DNA of 64,000 bases from Dryocosmus kuriphilus (lineage: Eukaryota > Arthropoda > Insecta > Hymenoptera > Cynipidae): NCBI GenBank assembly GCA_038277395.1, contig CM076194.1:178024467-178088466 (forward strand), given 5' to 3'. The position numbers were made by a program, and so were the translations under genes. This document shows, one piece after another, positions 34,291 to 46,832 of this stretch (within the stretch, counting starts at the first letter, position 1; the number at the start of each line of letters is the position of its first letter). The notes under the pieces are model-generated. The model was not told where the DNA came from. It was given only the letters and a program-made list of their open reading frames with translations, and did no database searches.

Positions 34291-35712
34291 GAGGAATGCT
34301 TGTTTACAAGGTTCTGTGAGTGCAAAGGCTCACATGGACAAACCCACAGCTGTGTCAAAAACCCTTTAATCACACCGCAATTTTATTTTGTATAGGATGT
34401 TCAGAAAGAAAAAGTTCCAAATTTTGCCAGAATAAGTACTCTTTCTAAACCAGTTACTAATAATACTCGCCATCTGAGAAGTATATTGTTTAACTCTAAG
34501 TCTAGAAAACTAATTTCTTGCTATTTTGCTCGATCTCACAGGTGAATTGAAGTTGACGGATGAAAACCAATTATAGAGCCCCAACTACCATCTTATCTTA
34601 TTCAAACGGACGACACACAAAAAAGTGTCATCCACCATAACGAGAGTAGAAAAGAACATCAATCCAAATGCTGAAAAGCGAAATTCTCCAAATCCTCCAT
34701 CACGATCGCTGCCAAAATCGGAGAAATGACAGAACCTATCGAGTAACCAAACGTTTTCTTTATAAAAGACTCCATTGAACTTAAAAATAAATGGAATTCA
34801 TATAAAATCTATCCCTTTGAGAAACTGTTTTTGATCCAACCGAGTGCATACTTTAATTTTTATCTCATCTATTAACAATAGCTGCTTAACTAAACCAAAA
34901 GTATGTTTGGAAACATTGCCACACAACATCCAAAGAAATCATGACACAGTCATCCGGTACCTTTTTTTTGCATTATAAATTTTTGAAAAACCCAACTATT
35001 CTTTATGCTATAATTTGAGACATCAATGGAGTCTTTGATAATCATATGAAATTTTGTTCCAAAAATATTAGTAGGAGTGTTTAATGGTCCGAAAACAATC
35101 AATCTCAAAGGATTGAATCTTCCTTATGGAATCTTGCTCAAGTACCATAGCATCGAGCAAGTACTGATCTCTGAGTATTCGTATCATGTCCATTCTGATA
35201 ACTTTTCGCCAGAAGTCTCCAGTCAATCTCCAATTATACAACAAATGCAAGAGCGCTCCATCAAACTCCCTCACATATTCCGATTTCCTCATGCAAACAG
35301 TGATGTTACCCTTGTCAGCATTCATACAAATCAGATCCGGTTTTTCCCAGAGAAAGTGTTTAGTTGTCGAGAGGCCCTTAGCAACCTTTCGAGTCAAAAA
35401 CACTAATGTGTAAAACGCTGCTTAACAATAGAAGCTTTTGGAAAGATGTAGGACCTTTTGCTCTTGAAATCCAGATGAAACAAATACTGGTATCTGTGCA
35501 TCGCTCGCTTCAACGTCCTTAAAAAATCTCTACATCATTTTCTTGACTTACTTTTAGTTGCACATTATACTGGAATGTCTCTACCCATTCTCAACAATAT
35601 CTTGGACTGAGTCCAGGAATCTGAGCCCCTGACCAAATTGAAGAACCAAGGATCCTACTCTCCATCCTCAAAAAATTTTGTGTAAATTTAAAATTTGTTC
35701 CTGAAACATTTA
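34291..35712 (-). pseudogene. Penelope-like RT, copy A
   Basis: Frame-shifted duplicate of 45438-46817. The readable part at 35403-35068 contains KGLSTTKHFL, NADKGNITVCMRKSEYV and NNWRLTGDFWRK. Insertions relative to copy B break the palm region. Confidence 0.8.
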
Positions 35713-37603
35713 GTTTTATTTTCGGATCCGGCTTAACTGTTTCCGGCGCTGAATAGTGATGGGTAAACTGGTTTAGGGAATTTTGAGCCGATCGTTTTGG
35801 CGTTAGAGGTGAATAAGTGTTTGAGTGGGGGGGAAAAAAAAGGGTTTGTGAGTAGAGTTGTGGCAGTATTGGTATGTGGGAAGCAATGAGTGGAAGGGGT
35901 CGCGGAGGTGGAAGAAGGGAAAAAGTGAAAAAACAATGGTGCATGCTGAAGGAGTGCGGTTAGGTTTTGAAGTTAGTTAGTAAGTTTACTTTAGTTAGTT
36001 AGTATGGTGGACAAGAGAGTAGCGTAGTGGCAGTTGTACGAGACTGGGAAGACGGATGGTGAGGTAAGGTCTGGGTTATTGTATTTACCTGCTACTGTCT
36101 TCTTGTGTGAAAAATATTGCGAAGGATATAAGGGAGGGTGAAGGTAGCGTGGGGAGCGGAGCGCGAGGTTGATAAGTGGGTAAGGTAGGAGGAGTAGCAG
36201 GCGCACAGGGTAACAGCGCCGATTGCGAGGAGACCAAGGCAACAAAAGCCCAGAGGGCAATACTTGATTGAAGAAGGAATTAGAACTGGACCATGGGGCG
36301 ACACGCAGAGGGTTAGAGTTTTGTATGTCAATTAAAAGGTGCTAGATTCAAAGTAATGCCATGGATAAGGCTATAGATAATACAAAAGACACAATGAAAA
36401 ATATGGTTCCAGAGTTTAGAGAAAGGTACTGAGTAGAAGCCAGCGGAAGAAAAGGAACATGTGAGGGAAACAGAGGGATTAGTCATAAAGAATAAAAGAG
36501 AAATAGGGAGAAATGGGAAAAATGCTGGAAGAAAGAAAAGAAAAAGTGTGGCAATAATTATGAGAGGATGGAGGAGGAACAGAGAAAAAAGCAAGAAGAG
36601 GGGAGAAAAAGGTAATAAGGCAGGTATAAGAGTGGGTACGTAACTTAGAATGCAGAGCTGAACATTCAAGAGAATCGTGAGAAATAGGTAGAGAAGGACG
36701 AGGAAAGATAGAGATGTGAAATTGAGAGAGGAGGATGAGAGAGATGAAAAAGTAGGAGTAACTCTAGGATTAAAAGGAAAAATGGAGGGGTATTTGGAAA
36801 GGGAAAATAAAAAGGAGAAATATCGTTTATGAACGATTGCAAGTAGTAAAGCTAAAACGGGAAAGAAGGAGGTGGAGAAACGTTGAAGAGAACATAGGGG
36901 CAAATGTTCAGGGTGCAGAGATATATAGGGGGTGGGCAACTAGACCGGAGGGAAAGCGAGGAAGTACGTAGTCACATTGGGGGAAGTTGAAGTAGAAGGA
37001 GGGAGAGGTATTATGAGGAAAAAGAAGTTGCTTAGGGAAAGAAAATGAAAGAATTGATGAAGATATGACATGGGGGGAGAGAAGGAAAAGATGGTTTAAT
37101 TGGAGAGAGGCGATAGGGAGGAGAGTAGAAAAGGGAATAGAGTTGGGGTTTGGGAGAGACAGGTTGTGGGTGAATGAGACGGTGTGGATATGGAACGAAG
37201 AGAGAGAGGAGTTAAAATACAGGTGAGCAGTCTCAAGGTCGAAGTGGGAGCAAGAGGTGAGTAAGAAAACAGAGTAGATAGGCTTCCGCGGTTTGCGAAC
37301 GAGATAAAAGGAAGAATGTGTGGGAGAGGGAAAAGAGAGCGCGAAAAAGGGATTAAAGTATTTTTTTGGAATTTTCTAAGGGATGGATGAACAAAATGGC
37401 AAGGGCTGAGAGAAAGAGCAGGTCCATACCAACAAAAACAATGGTAAGAGAAGATGGTCAAAATGAATCGTATAAAGGCAAAAGGAAAGTCAGTGGAGTT
37501 GTGCGATTTAATGTACCATCTATTAGAATGGAAAGGGCGAGAGGAAACGGAAGACTCAAGGTCTTGAGCGGCAGTGCGTAATTTAGATTACAGATTAAGA
37601 GGT
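35713..37603 (+). mobile_element. ORF1-only LINE derivative, copy A, right end lost at duplication border
   Basis: Counterpart of 46833-48617. ORF1 is unreadable owing to many single-base shifts. The segment ends at the duplication junction, so its 3' target duplication is missing. Confidence 0.7.
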
Positions 37604-37921
37604 TCTTGTATCGGAAGAATCTTGAGTCTCGTGATCAACTCCGATAGGATCCACCTCTTGATTATTCATTTTCCACTATCACTCTATCAGACAAGGCTAG
37701 TTGTGAAACGCCGCACTGTCATGAAAACAACGGTATAGAGTAATCGCGGCCTCGCGTGCTCGTGAGATTAACAACCAGCGTCGTCACGTTTATTTGAACA
37801 AATTTCATCTCGCGCTTCAGAACTACCAACCTTACTATTTAAAATTTGTCCACATTCAATTAGGCGCATTTTCGTGGAGAAAAAATTTTTGGTTGATACA
37901 TCAGTAGCAGAGATATGGGAG

Positions 37922-37929
37922 ATATATAT

Positions 37930-37985
<56 letters not shown>
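37922..37985. repeat. (TA)n followed by (CA)n microsatellite, copy B
   Basis: Counterpart of 26763-26822; differs by an AATA interruption and length. Confidence 0.95.
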
Positions 37986-39254
37986 TCTATAAATCATGTA
38001 GAATTACTGTAAGAAAACACATCATCTGATTGGTTTTCTTGACATTTAAATATTTAATACAATGCTAAACGTACTTAAAAATTTTATAAAGTTACGTGCG
38101 TTACTTTGCATTCCGTTACCAAAAAATTGTAAACGCGTCACAGTTACCGTAACTTTTTTCAAAAAAGTAAACGCGTTAACGTTACCGTTACTAAAAAAAA
38201 GTAACTTCCAGTAACGCGTTACTGCCAAACACTGCTAGAGGCCACCACTTGCTTCATAAATTGAATATATGTATGAAAACTGCATCTAGAAATTTTAACA
38301 TGGATTCTGAGGATTCTTAAAGTTAAATTTAATTTTAAAATGCAAATAAAAATTTAATTTCGTTTCTGATACGAAGTTCGCCTAAATTTCTGCAACCCAA
38401 TATGTTTATAACGTTGTGATATAGAACTTGATTTACTTTTTAAAATGGCATGCTATTCGAAAATTCAGTAAGATTTATTAACAATTTATTTATTTTTAGA
38501 TAAAATGAAAATTCTGGTCTGCAAGTATTTTAGAAATTAAATTTTCTTTCCACTGTGTAAGTATTTTTTACGTATAATTTTGTTTCTGATATGAAGTTCA
38601 CCTGAATTTATGCAACCCAAAATGTTATAACGTTGCAGTATAGAACATTCTATATTGCATATATGATAACTGCAACTAGAAATTTTTATCATGGATCATG
38701 AGGATTTTTAAAGCTGAATTTTATTTATTGTTTAAAAATGTGATAGAAATTATGTTTTGTTTCTGGTTTGAAGTTCGCCTAAATTTATGCAATCCAATAT
38801 GTTAAAACGCCGTAGTGTAGAACTTTCTTTTTTACATTTTTTAAATGGCATGCTATTTGAAAACTAAATTACTGCTGACATCTGACTAACGTAGATCTTC
38901 TGTTAAAATTGAAAGCCGTGATGAAGGCAACTGTTTGCAAAGTGAAAAGGAAGAATCATTTAAATGCACGAGATTGTATCATGTTACTATCTTGCGACGC
39001 ACATGTATGCAGAGCATCCATGAACTCCTCCGCGTCTTCGAATCTGCTTGATGTGTTTAAATGCGCATTGCACAATATTTTTAAAGACAAACATTTTTAA
39101 GTTTTAAATTTTTGCGTCTATTGGCTTCTTCGATGACGTGCGGATGTACGATAATAGGAGGAATCCCACAACGCCTTCGGAAGCCATGCATCACCTACCT
39201 TATGAAGCGAAATAGCATAAATTTGTACTCTACATTCGTTAATTGAAAAGAATC

Positions 39255-39680
39255 AGTTTGCGAACGATCTAGTTGCACGTTAAATAATAAAATGTGGATG
39301 CAGTTTATTTTGCAGTGTAATTGTAAGTGGTAAGATATTTTGAAGGATTTAGTTACGTCTTACAATGATCTAAACATCGAAATATTGGAATGAAACCGCA
39401 AGCTGTTACTAAACAAAAATGAGAATACAAGAAATTGGACAACTGACATATTTATTATAAGTCATATCAAGAACACTGAAGCAGTGGCGTATTTGCTGAA
39501 AGATTATCAAGGTAAAGCTAATGCAGGTAGTTTTTATGAACATACACTTGCTAAAGTTAGGCAACCTGATATTTATCTTGTTGAAAAAGTACTAAAGAAA
39601 CGTGGTAATAAGCTATGTGTAAAATGGTTAGGATTTCATGACTCTCACAATAGTTAGATGGATAAGTCTACTTTGTATGT
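39255..39680 (+). pseudogene. Second Polinton relic: integrase C-terminus, copy B
   Basis: Duplicate of 28095-28510 with the same TAG in place of tryptophan, so the mutation predates the duplication. Confidence 0.8.
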
Positions 39681-40019
39681 AAGCCTCTCTATATTAGGTA
39701 TTCCTGAGTAAATTGTTTACTATTTCAAACATATATAGATTGTTTTCTACTTACATGCGGACTTTTAACCTAGTAAATGAAAAAGTTGAATTTGGTTTAA
39801 AATTATGTTTATTTAGATTTTCTCAATGTTAAAATATATAGTTTCTTTTAATGGATGAAACTGAGATTTACATATTTGAGCCCTGGTAATTTTCCAATCG
39901 CTTCTTCACAAATATTCTTTTTATAAAAAGTCATTTCCAAAAAGAGATTTTAAAATCGCGTGAGATTAGTAAATATATAGGATTTTCATTGCCTTATTCT
40001 TTAAACATAAATATTTTTT

Positions 40020-40569
40020 TTTGTATATAAGATTTAATACTTTTCACACAAGGGAATTTAACTTTACGCCAAATATCTTCAGCAATAGTTTCAATTATAG
40101 GGTCCTTTGTACGTTGAAACTGCATAACACTCTGTTCCACAAGATACCGGTCGATACAATGACTGACTTCCTGGAGAACAGCAAACATTGTTTCTTGTAG
40201 TACAATTGGATAATATTTTCGGGTTTCAACATTAATTTCTTGAATTTACTCCAAAATCACTATATAACCTGCATAGGATATAGTCATCTATATACGAAAA
40301 TTTCCACGTTCGATACATTGTTGCCTCTCTTCGCCATCAGAGTACAATGAAATGATATTGAAACAACTTTTGAATAATTTCCGCTTCTCAGGGTTGAGAG
40401 TTATACTTGCGCGAGGATGATTGGCTAGTAGTTTCACTGATGATGTTAACTTTCCATCTTTTTTAAATTTACCACCAACGATAATGTGTTTTGCGAATGA
40501 TAAATTCAAATTGTATGTATTCGAATGTAGTATTTTATTTCGAGGTATATAGGGCATGATGTTGATCAC
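40020..40569 (-). pseudogene. Second Polinton relic: PX protein, copy B
   Basis: Duplicate of 28862-29400. Here the C-terminal piece is open over 40188-39994 and reads AVLQEVSHCIDRYLVEQSVM, then KVKFPCVKSIKSYIQKK. Confidence 0.75.
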
Positions 40570-40612
40570 ACTGAAGGTTTTTAGTCACTGTGTATTGGTG
40601 TAAAATTTCACA

Positions 40613-40813
40613 CTATGTATACTTTTCCCTAAATTCACTCGAATCGTAGCGTGCACCCAAATACCACATACAGATATCACCATCTTCGCAGACCCTTTTC
40701 AGCCCCAAAAGCAGATTTTTGTCTTCTTTAAGCAGCTGAACCATTATCTCTGGTAGAAAAACTGAGAATTTATTTTCTGTCGTTACGAAAAACCTCGTTC
40801 CATACTTTGTCAC
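40613..40813 (-). pseudogene. Small TKYG..VFLP protein fragment, copy B
   Basis: Duplicate of 29444-29647, one residue shorter near WYLGARYDSS because of a 3-base difference. Confidence 0.55.
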
Positions 40814-42518
40814 TGCTTTGTTGAGATGTGTGATTTCATAGTTTTTATTTAGTTATGGTTCCTTCAGCTTCTTTGTTTGAGGAAATCCTTTTTTCAGAAC
40901 AATTTTATTTAGTTTTGAGAAATCATCTTCACTGTTTTAATTTTTTGAGCGTTACAGTATTAAAGCTTCTTGTTAGATTTTGTATATCTGATCGCACTTA
41001 TATCACTCGCTTTAGTTCTTGAATGTCTTTAGAAATTTCTTTAAGTGATTTTAATTTTTTATGCTTTACTTGACTATCTGGTATCTAGTAGTAGACTGAT
41101 GAAAGAAAAAAACTGGCCTCCTTTTATAGATACTTACCCCCTCTACCACACTGATGGACACTTTTTACATAATATGAAGCAATAATAAACGCAAGAATTG
41201 AAAAAACATTTTCTATACATTTTATGTCCATGATCCGTTTACCATATTTGTCTATTTACATATCAAATTCTTTGTCTTAAAGTTCTAGAAGCACGTCTAG
41301 ACAATTAGCAGTCTGTTGCACTGCTCTGAATTTATTTTCAAACATTTTAAATAAAATGCTCACTAATCAACAGTTGTAAAATGTTTTGCTCAGCACAAGG
41401 TCAAGATTTTCGAGTACATGACCTACCATCAGAAATGCTCACCTATCGTTTATGTAGTATAACATCATCTTTGAAATTACTTCCCGATCGATAAAAGAAT
41501 CACGTGACACATAATATGTAACGTGAAACCGGATATTAGGATATCGGTGCCGCTAAATTACACTGGTATACAAGGTTGGTGCATATGAGAAGTGACTAGG
41601 TGTGGTAGATAGATTTTTTTGCGCTGATCACGAATCTTGGCTCAAAATTTGTTTATCACATCAAGTTTTTGAGAAAGTGTGGGCTGAAATCTCAAAAAAG
41701 GTCGTTTTTGGACACTTTTGGATAACCGTGGGTACCAAACCCGAAGTCATAGTACCTTCCAAAATGTCTAAGATTGAAAAGTGTCAATTCCTCTTTCGAC
41801 CCCAATAAATCAAAGTTCGACCTAATCTGACCTTGAAGCCCTATGTGCCCTTGAACGTAGTTGTGTCAGTGATTGTCGTATTTCTGAGTATCAGAGAACA
41901 TGGAATTTATCCGATCGCAGTTATAAATTTGATTCTGGTTCAAATCAAAGACACACCGAACACTCCGTGATTGATATACGCATATTGCATCCTTAAGAAA
42001 CAACCCTTATTTCGATTAATGTACCCTTACATTTTATGATGATTAGAATCTTTGAAGAATTTCCAGTGAAAAACTCAGGTAGAGGTGGTCTGTAGAAGCA
42101 CTAACAAACAACCCCCGTCTGGATATATGTGTACATTGTACCCTATAAAAATAACCCCTGAGGCGATTAGTATAAATCATCGTAAAAAAGTAAGGGTACA
42201 TTGATCGACATAAGCGTTGATTGTTAAGGATGCAATGTGCGTATATTCCATGACTGAGTGTTCAGAGTATTAATATAGCTAAGCCGTTCTTGGGCCACCT
42301 ACAAGCTTCACGTTGACGCACACAGATGACGCCACTGAGTGGCTCTGTTCCTAGGCTGTTATAGACAGTCGGTATTACCCTTAGTCGGTAATACGAAGTA
42401 GTTCACAGCCGCCGCCACTAGATGGCTCACTGTAACTGTTGGTAATGCAGATTCTTAATGGTCGAGAGATGGCGCCAGATTTGAAAATAAATAAAGTCAT
42501 TAAGTCAGTAAAAATTAA
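40814..42518. other. No gene seen, copy B
   Basis: Counterpart of 29648-31368. Confidence 0.5.
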
Positions 42519-42593
42519 CTCCAGGCTGGGGAGTCGAACCCTTGGCCACCGTCTCGAAAGCCTGATGCGCTAACCATTGCGCCAACCACGGAG
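42519..42593 (-). repeat. tRNA-derived SINE-like head, copy B
   Basis: Duplicate of 31369-31443, boxes A and B unchanged. Confidence 0.6.
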
Positions 42594-42659
42594 TCAGTGA
42601 TACGTTACATATAGTCAGCTCATGACCTTGCTACTCACCACTACCACTCAAGTCAGTCT

Positions 42660-44606
42660 TCTAAATAAAATAAATAAAATGCAATAAAATAAATAAAACG
42701 ATATAAAGTAAAATAAAAAATAATATAAAGCAAAGTGCAGTAAAATAAAGTAAAATAAAACAAAATGAAATAAAAAAAAACATAATGAAAAAAAAATATA
42801 TATATAATAGAGTGGAATAAAATAAAAAAAAAACACAAAAACAAACGCAATAAAAAATGCATATTCGTATCAGGGGATTAGCCTCGTTCGATATGTCAGG
42901 GATATACCTTACCTTACTTTTCGATCTACCTTACCTACCTCAGCTAGGATCTTTGAACTTGATGCAGGTTGCTTGGAGGGAATATTCATAAAATAAAGTA
43001 AATACAAAAAAAAACGATATAAAGTAAATTATAAAATAATAAAACGAAGCGGAGAGTAAAATAAAACAAAATGAAATAAAATAAAATAAAGTAAAATAAA
43101 ACAAAATGAAATAAAAATAAAAAATAATATTTAATAAAAAAAAAAAAATAATAGAGTAGAAAAAAATAAAAAACAGAAAAAAACGAAATAAAAAATGCAG
43201 ATTCAAGTCAGGGGATTAGCCTCGGACGATATATCAGAGATATACCTTACCTTACTCTTCGATTTACCTTAATTTACGATTTACGTCACCTACCTCAGCT
43301 AGAATCTTTAAACTTGATGCAGGTTGCTTGCAGGGGATATTCTTAAATTCTAACCTACCTTTATGTAGCAATAAGTGATGGTGACTTTTTAATCTCTATT
43401 CGGGAAACCATCTGCGCATGCGTCAGTTACGGACGCCGTTGTTTTCCTCGGTTAGCATTACGCCTCAGTTCCTTCTTGAAATTATAATATATCATACTCT
43501 TCTTTTTTAAAATATATTTTCTATTAACTCTTTCCCTATAGCTCCCCTCAAAGTGACTTAGTACGAATTAAAACATTTTTTAAATAAAATAAATAAAATA
43601 AATAAAATAAAATAAATAAGATAAATAAACAAAACAATAAAGTAAAAAAAAAGCAACAAATAAAAAAAAAATAAAATAAAGTAAATAAAGTAAAATAAAA
43701 AAAATAAAAAAAAGTAAATAAAGTAAACGAAATAAATAAAATAAATAAATAAAATAAAAGAAAACAAAATGAAAAAAAAGAAATACAATAAAAATAAGAA
43801 ATCAAAAAAGTAAATAAAAATCAATAAGTAAATAAAAAAATGAAATAAATATAAATAAATATAATAAACAAAATAAACAATATTAACAAAATAAATAAAA
43901 TAAATATAATAAACAAAATAAACTATATTAACAAAATAAATAAAATAAATAAAAATAAATAAAATAAATAAAATAAATAAAATAAATAAAATAAATAAAG
44001 TAAATAAAATAAATAAAGTAAATAAAGTAAGTAATGTAAGTAAATTATATAAAGTAAATAAACTAAGTAAAGTAAATTAAAGTAAAATAAAGTAAAATAA
44101 AAATTAAAAAAAACCAAAAAACGAAAAAAAATATAAACGATAAAACAAATATAATAAAATAAATAGAAAAATATAATGAATAATATACATAAAATAAATA
44201 AATAAAGTAAATAAAGTATAAGTAAAAAGTATAATAAATAAATAAGTAAAAAGTAAATGAAGTAAATTAAAGTAAGTAAAGTAAAAAAGTAAATTAAAGT
44301 AAGTAAATAAATGAAGTAAATTAAAAAAAATAAACAAATAAAAAATAAACAAAAAATAAAATAAAATAAATAAAACAAATAAAAAGAAATAAAATACATA
44401 AAATACATAATATGCATAAAATACATGATATACATAAAATAAATAAAATAAACAAAATAAACAAAAAAAACAACAAACAAAATAAAGTAAATATAGTAAT
44501 AAATAAATTAAATAAAGTATGTAAAATAAATAAAATAATTAAAAAATAACAAAATAAATTAAATAAATTAAATAAATAAGATAAATGAAAATAAATTAAA
44601 TATGAC
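42660..44606. repeat. A-rich AAAT/AAATA repeat field, copy B
   Basis: Duplicate of 31508-33424, with the embedded unit at 42885-42990 and 43215-43345. Repeat lengths differ between copies. Confidence 0.92.
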
Positions 44607-45122
44607 CTCCGCCGATATGTCGGGGTTCTACCTTACCGACCCCGAGCCTCAGCCTTATGATTCCCTCCACTTTATTAAATGTTAAAGACTGATAAAAGCC
44701 CCTACATTATAGACATGTTTTGAAAATTTCAATAAATATTTTCTATACACTAGCATATATATTTTTTCATACACATTGATACTATTTTGATTTCATCCAA
44801 TGATGATTCCTACATTTTTTTAATAATAAAATTGGAACTTTTCTACCCACCCCTCTCCACTTAATTTTAATTTAGTTTATCAATAAATACTCTTAAAATA
44901 AGTTTTCTTATATTCTCATCTTGAATATTCAAGCGCTTCATTTTTATCAGCAAACAGCGCCACTAGAGTCTGCCCACTCCCACCTAGGGTCCTCCTCTAA
45001 GTGGGAGAAGTCAAATCCTGGGTAATATTTATGAGTTTGTACGTATTTAAAGATGAATTAAAATTAATCTATTCTAAAACGAAATAAGAATTCCTTTATT
45101 AGTTCCTTCACAAATTTATTTA

Positions 45123-45437
45123 TTATTCTGTTACATAATTGAACTCAACGTTGTTATAAACTCCACCTAGGTACTTCATTCTCAGCCTCTTCGGGACGGC
45201 GGCTTCTTGCTTCTTTTCGAACATCGTAGTGTCTCCATCGAAAACCTTCAAGAGTCTTCCTGGTAGAAATACGGTGAAATTCTATTCCAATTCTACTACA
45301 ATCTTGGCAACATATTTCGTCTGTACTCTGCAGATGTTCGTCATAGCGTACGTCTGATTGAGAGTCAACTGAGACATCGGCTTCGTGGGTAAGAAGCTCT
45401 CCATACGACCAATCGAATTAAGTTGCGTTAGATCCAT
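45123..45437 (-). pseudogene. Small VFLP-type protein, copy B, one in-frame stop
   Basis: A 104-codon frame from the ATG at 45435-45437 to the TAA at 45123-45125 with a single TAG near the middle. It reads MDLTQLNSIGRMESFLPTKP, QTYAMTNICRVQTKYVAKIV, VFLPGRLLKVFDGD and YLGGVYNNVEFNYV. It shares TKY-(about 10)-NxF(S/T)VFLP and Y-x-x-(S/V)EF with the fragment at 40613-40813, so they are distant paralogs. I remember similar small proteins scattered in insect genomes near Polintons; an OB-fold nucleic-acid-binding role is a guess. Confidence 0.55.
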
Positions 45438-46817
45438 TTTGCTGTTCTTAGAGAGGAATGCTTGTTACAAGGTTCTGTGTGTGCAAAGGCTCACTGGACA
45501 AACCCACAGCTGTGTCAAAAACCCCTTAATCACCGCAATTTTATTTTGTATAGGATGTTCAGAGAAAAAGTTCCAAATTTTGCCAGAATAAGTACTCTTT
45601 CTAAACCAGTTACTAATAATACTCCCATCTGGAAGTATTGTTAACTCTAAGTCTAGAAAACTAATTTTGCTATTTTGCTCGATCTCACAGGTGAATTGAA
45701 GTTTCGGATGAAAACCATTAAAGGCCCCAACTACCATCTTTATCTTATTCAAACGGACGCACAAAAAAGTGTCATCCACATAACGAGAGTAGAAAAGAAC
45801 ATCAAAATCCAAATGCTGAAAAGCGAAATTCTCCAAATCCTCCATCACGATCGCTGCCAAAATCGGAGAAATGACAGAACCTATCGGAGTACCAAACTTT
45901 TCTTTATAAAAGACTCCATTGAACTTAAAATAAATGGAATTCATTATAAAATCTATCCCTTTGAGAAACTGTTTTTGATCCAACCGAGTGCATACTTTAA
46001 TTTTATCTCATCTATTAACAATAGCTGCTTTAACTAAACCAAAAGGTATGTTTGGAAACATTGCCACAACATCCAAAGAAATCATGACACAGTCATCCGG
46101 TACCTTTTTTTGCATTATAAATTTTTGAAAAACCCAACTATTCTTTATGCTATAATTTGAGACATCAATGGAGTCTTTGATAATCATATTGAAATTTTGT
46201 TCCAAAAATTTAGTAGGAGTGTTAATGGTCGAAACAATCAATCTCAAAGGATGATTCTCCTTATGAATCTTGCTCAAACCATAGCATCGAGCAAGAACTG
46301 AATTCTGAGTATTCGTATCTGTCCACCTGATATCTTTTCCCAGAAGTCCAGTCAATCTCCAATTATTCAACAAAGCAAGCGCTCCATCTCCCTCACATAT
46401 TCCGATTTCCTCATGCAAACAGTGATGTTACCCTTGTCAGCATTCATACAAATCAGATCCGGGTTTTTCCTGAGAAAGTGTTTAGTTGTCGAGAGGCCCT
46501 TAGCAACCTTTCGATCAAAAACACTAATGTGTAAACGCTGCTTATCAATAAAGCTTTTGGAAAGATGTAGGACTTTGTTCTTGAAATCCTGCTGATCTAA
46601 TACTGGTAGCTTGTGCATGCTCGCTTCAACGTCCTTAAAAATCTCTATCATTTTCTTTGACTTACTTTTAGTTGCACAGTTACTGAAGTCTCTACCCATT
46701 CTCAAAATATCTTGGACTGAGTCAGGAATCTGAGCACCTGACAAATTGAAGAACCAAGGATCCTACTCTCCATCCTCAAAAATTTTGTGTAAATTTAAAT
46801 TTTGTTCCTGAACATTA
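45438..46817 (-). pseudogene. Penelope-like element reverse transcriptase, copy B
   Basis: Three overlapping minus frames. The first (46744-46367) has LSKSFIDKQRLHISVFDRKV and NADKGNITVCM. The second (46418-46008) has ARCYGLSKIHKENHPLRLIV, NTPTKFLEQNF and VMISLDVVAMFPNIP, the motif-A region with its aspartate. The third (45983-45465) has FGTPIGSVISPILAAIVMED, the catalytic YVDDTFLCV and KISFLDLEL. This is a Penelope-like RT: telomerase-related, usually with a C-terminal GIY-YIG endonuclease. No GIY-YIG is visible; the 3' side is replaced by the small VFLP-type frame. Its N-terminal part is at 48755-49140, on the far side of the inserted LINE. Confidence 0.85.
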
Positions 46818-46832
46818 GTTTTATTTTCGATC
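46818..46832. repeat. Target-site duplication, left copy
   Basis: GTTTTATTTTCGATC, identical to 48740-48754. Confidence 0.88.

Larger units (their letters stand above)
26451..37603 (+). repeat. Tandem ~11-kb duplication, copy A
   Basis: Starts at ATCGGAAGAATC inside the hAT transposase N-terminus and repeats from 37610 onward with an offset of 11159. Its right end lies in the 3' part of an ORF1-only LINE (GATTAAGAGGTT, about 37603). Most differences from copy B that I compared are single-base insertions or deletions, frequently in homopolymers; coding relics are much more frame-shifted here than in copy B, especially at 34-37.5 kb. Confidence 0.93.

Noticed and set aside
36328..36939. A 203-codon minus-strand frame with membrane-like composition (also 47734-48204 minus)
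   Set aside because: It is the antisense of the purine-rich LINE ORF1 region; the plus-strand frame at 47477-48412 explains it.
45123..45437. GIY-YIG endonuclease of the Penelope element
   Set aside because: No GIY or YIG motif; the frame is instead related to the small VFLP-type protein.
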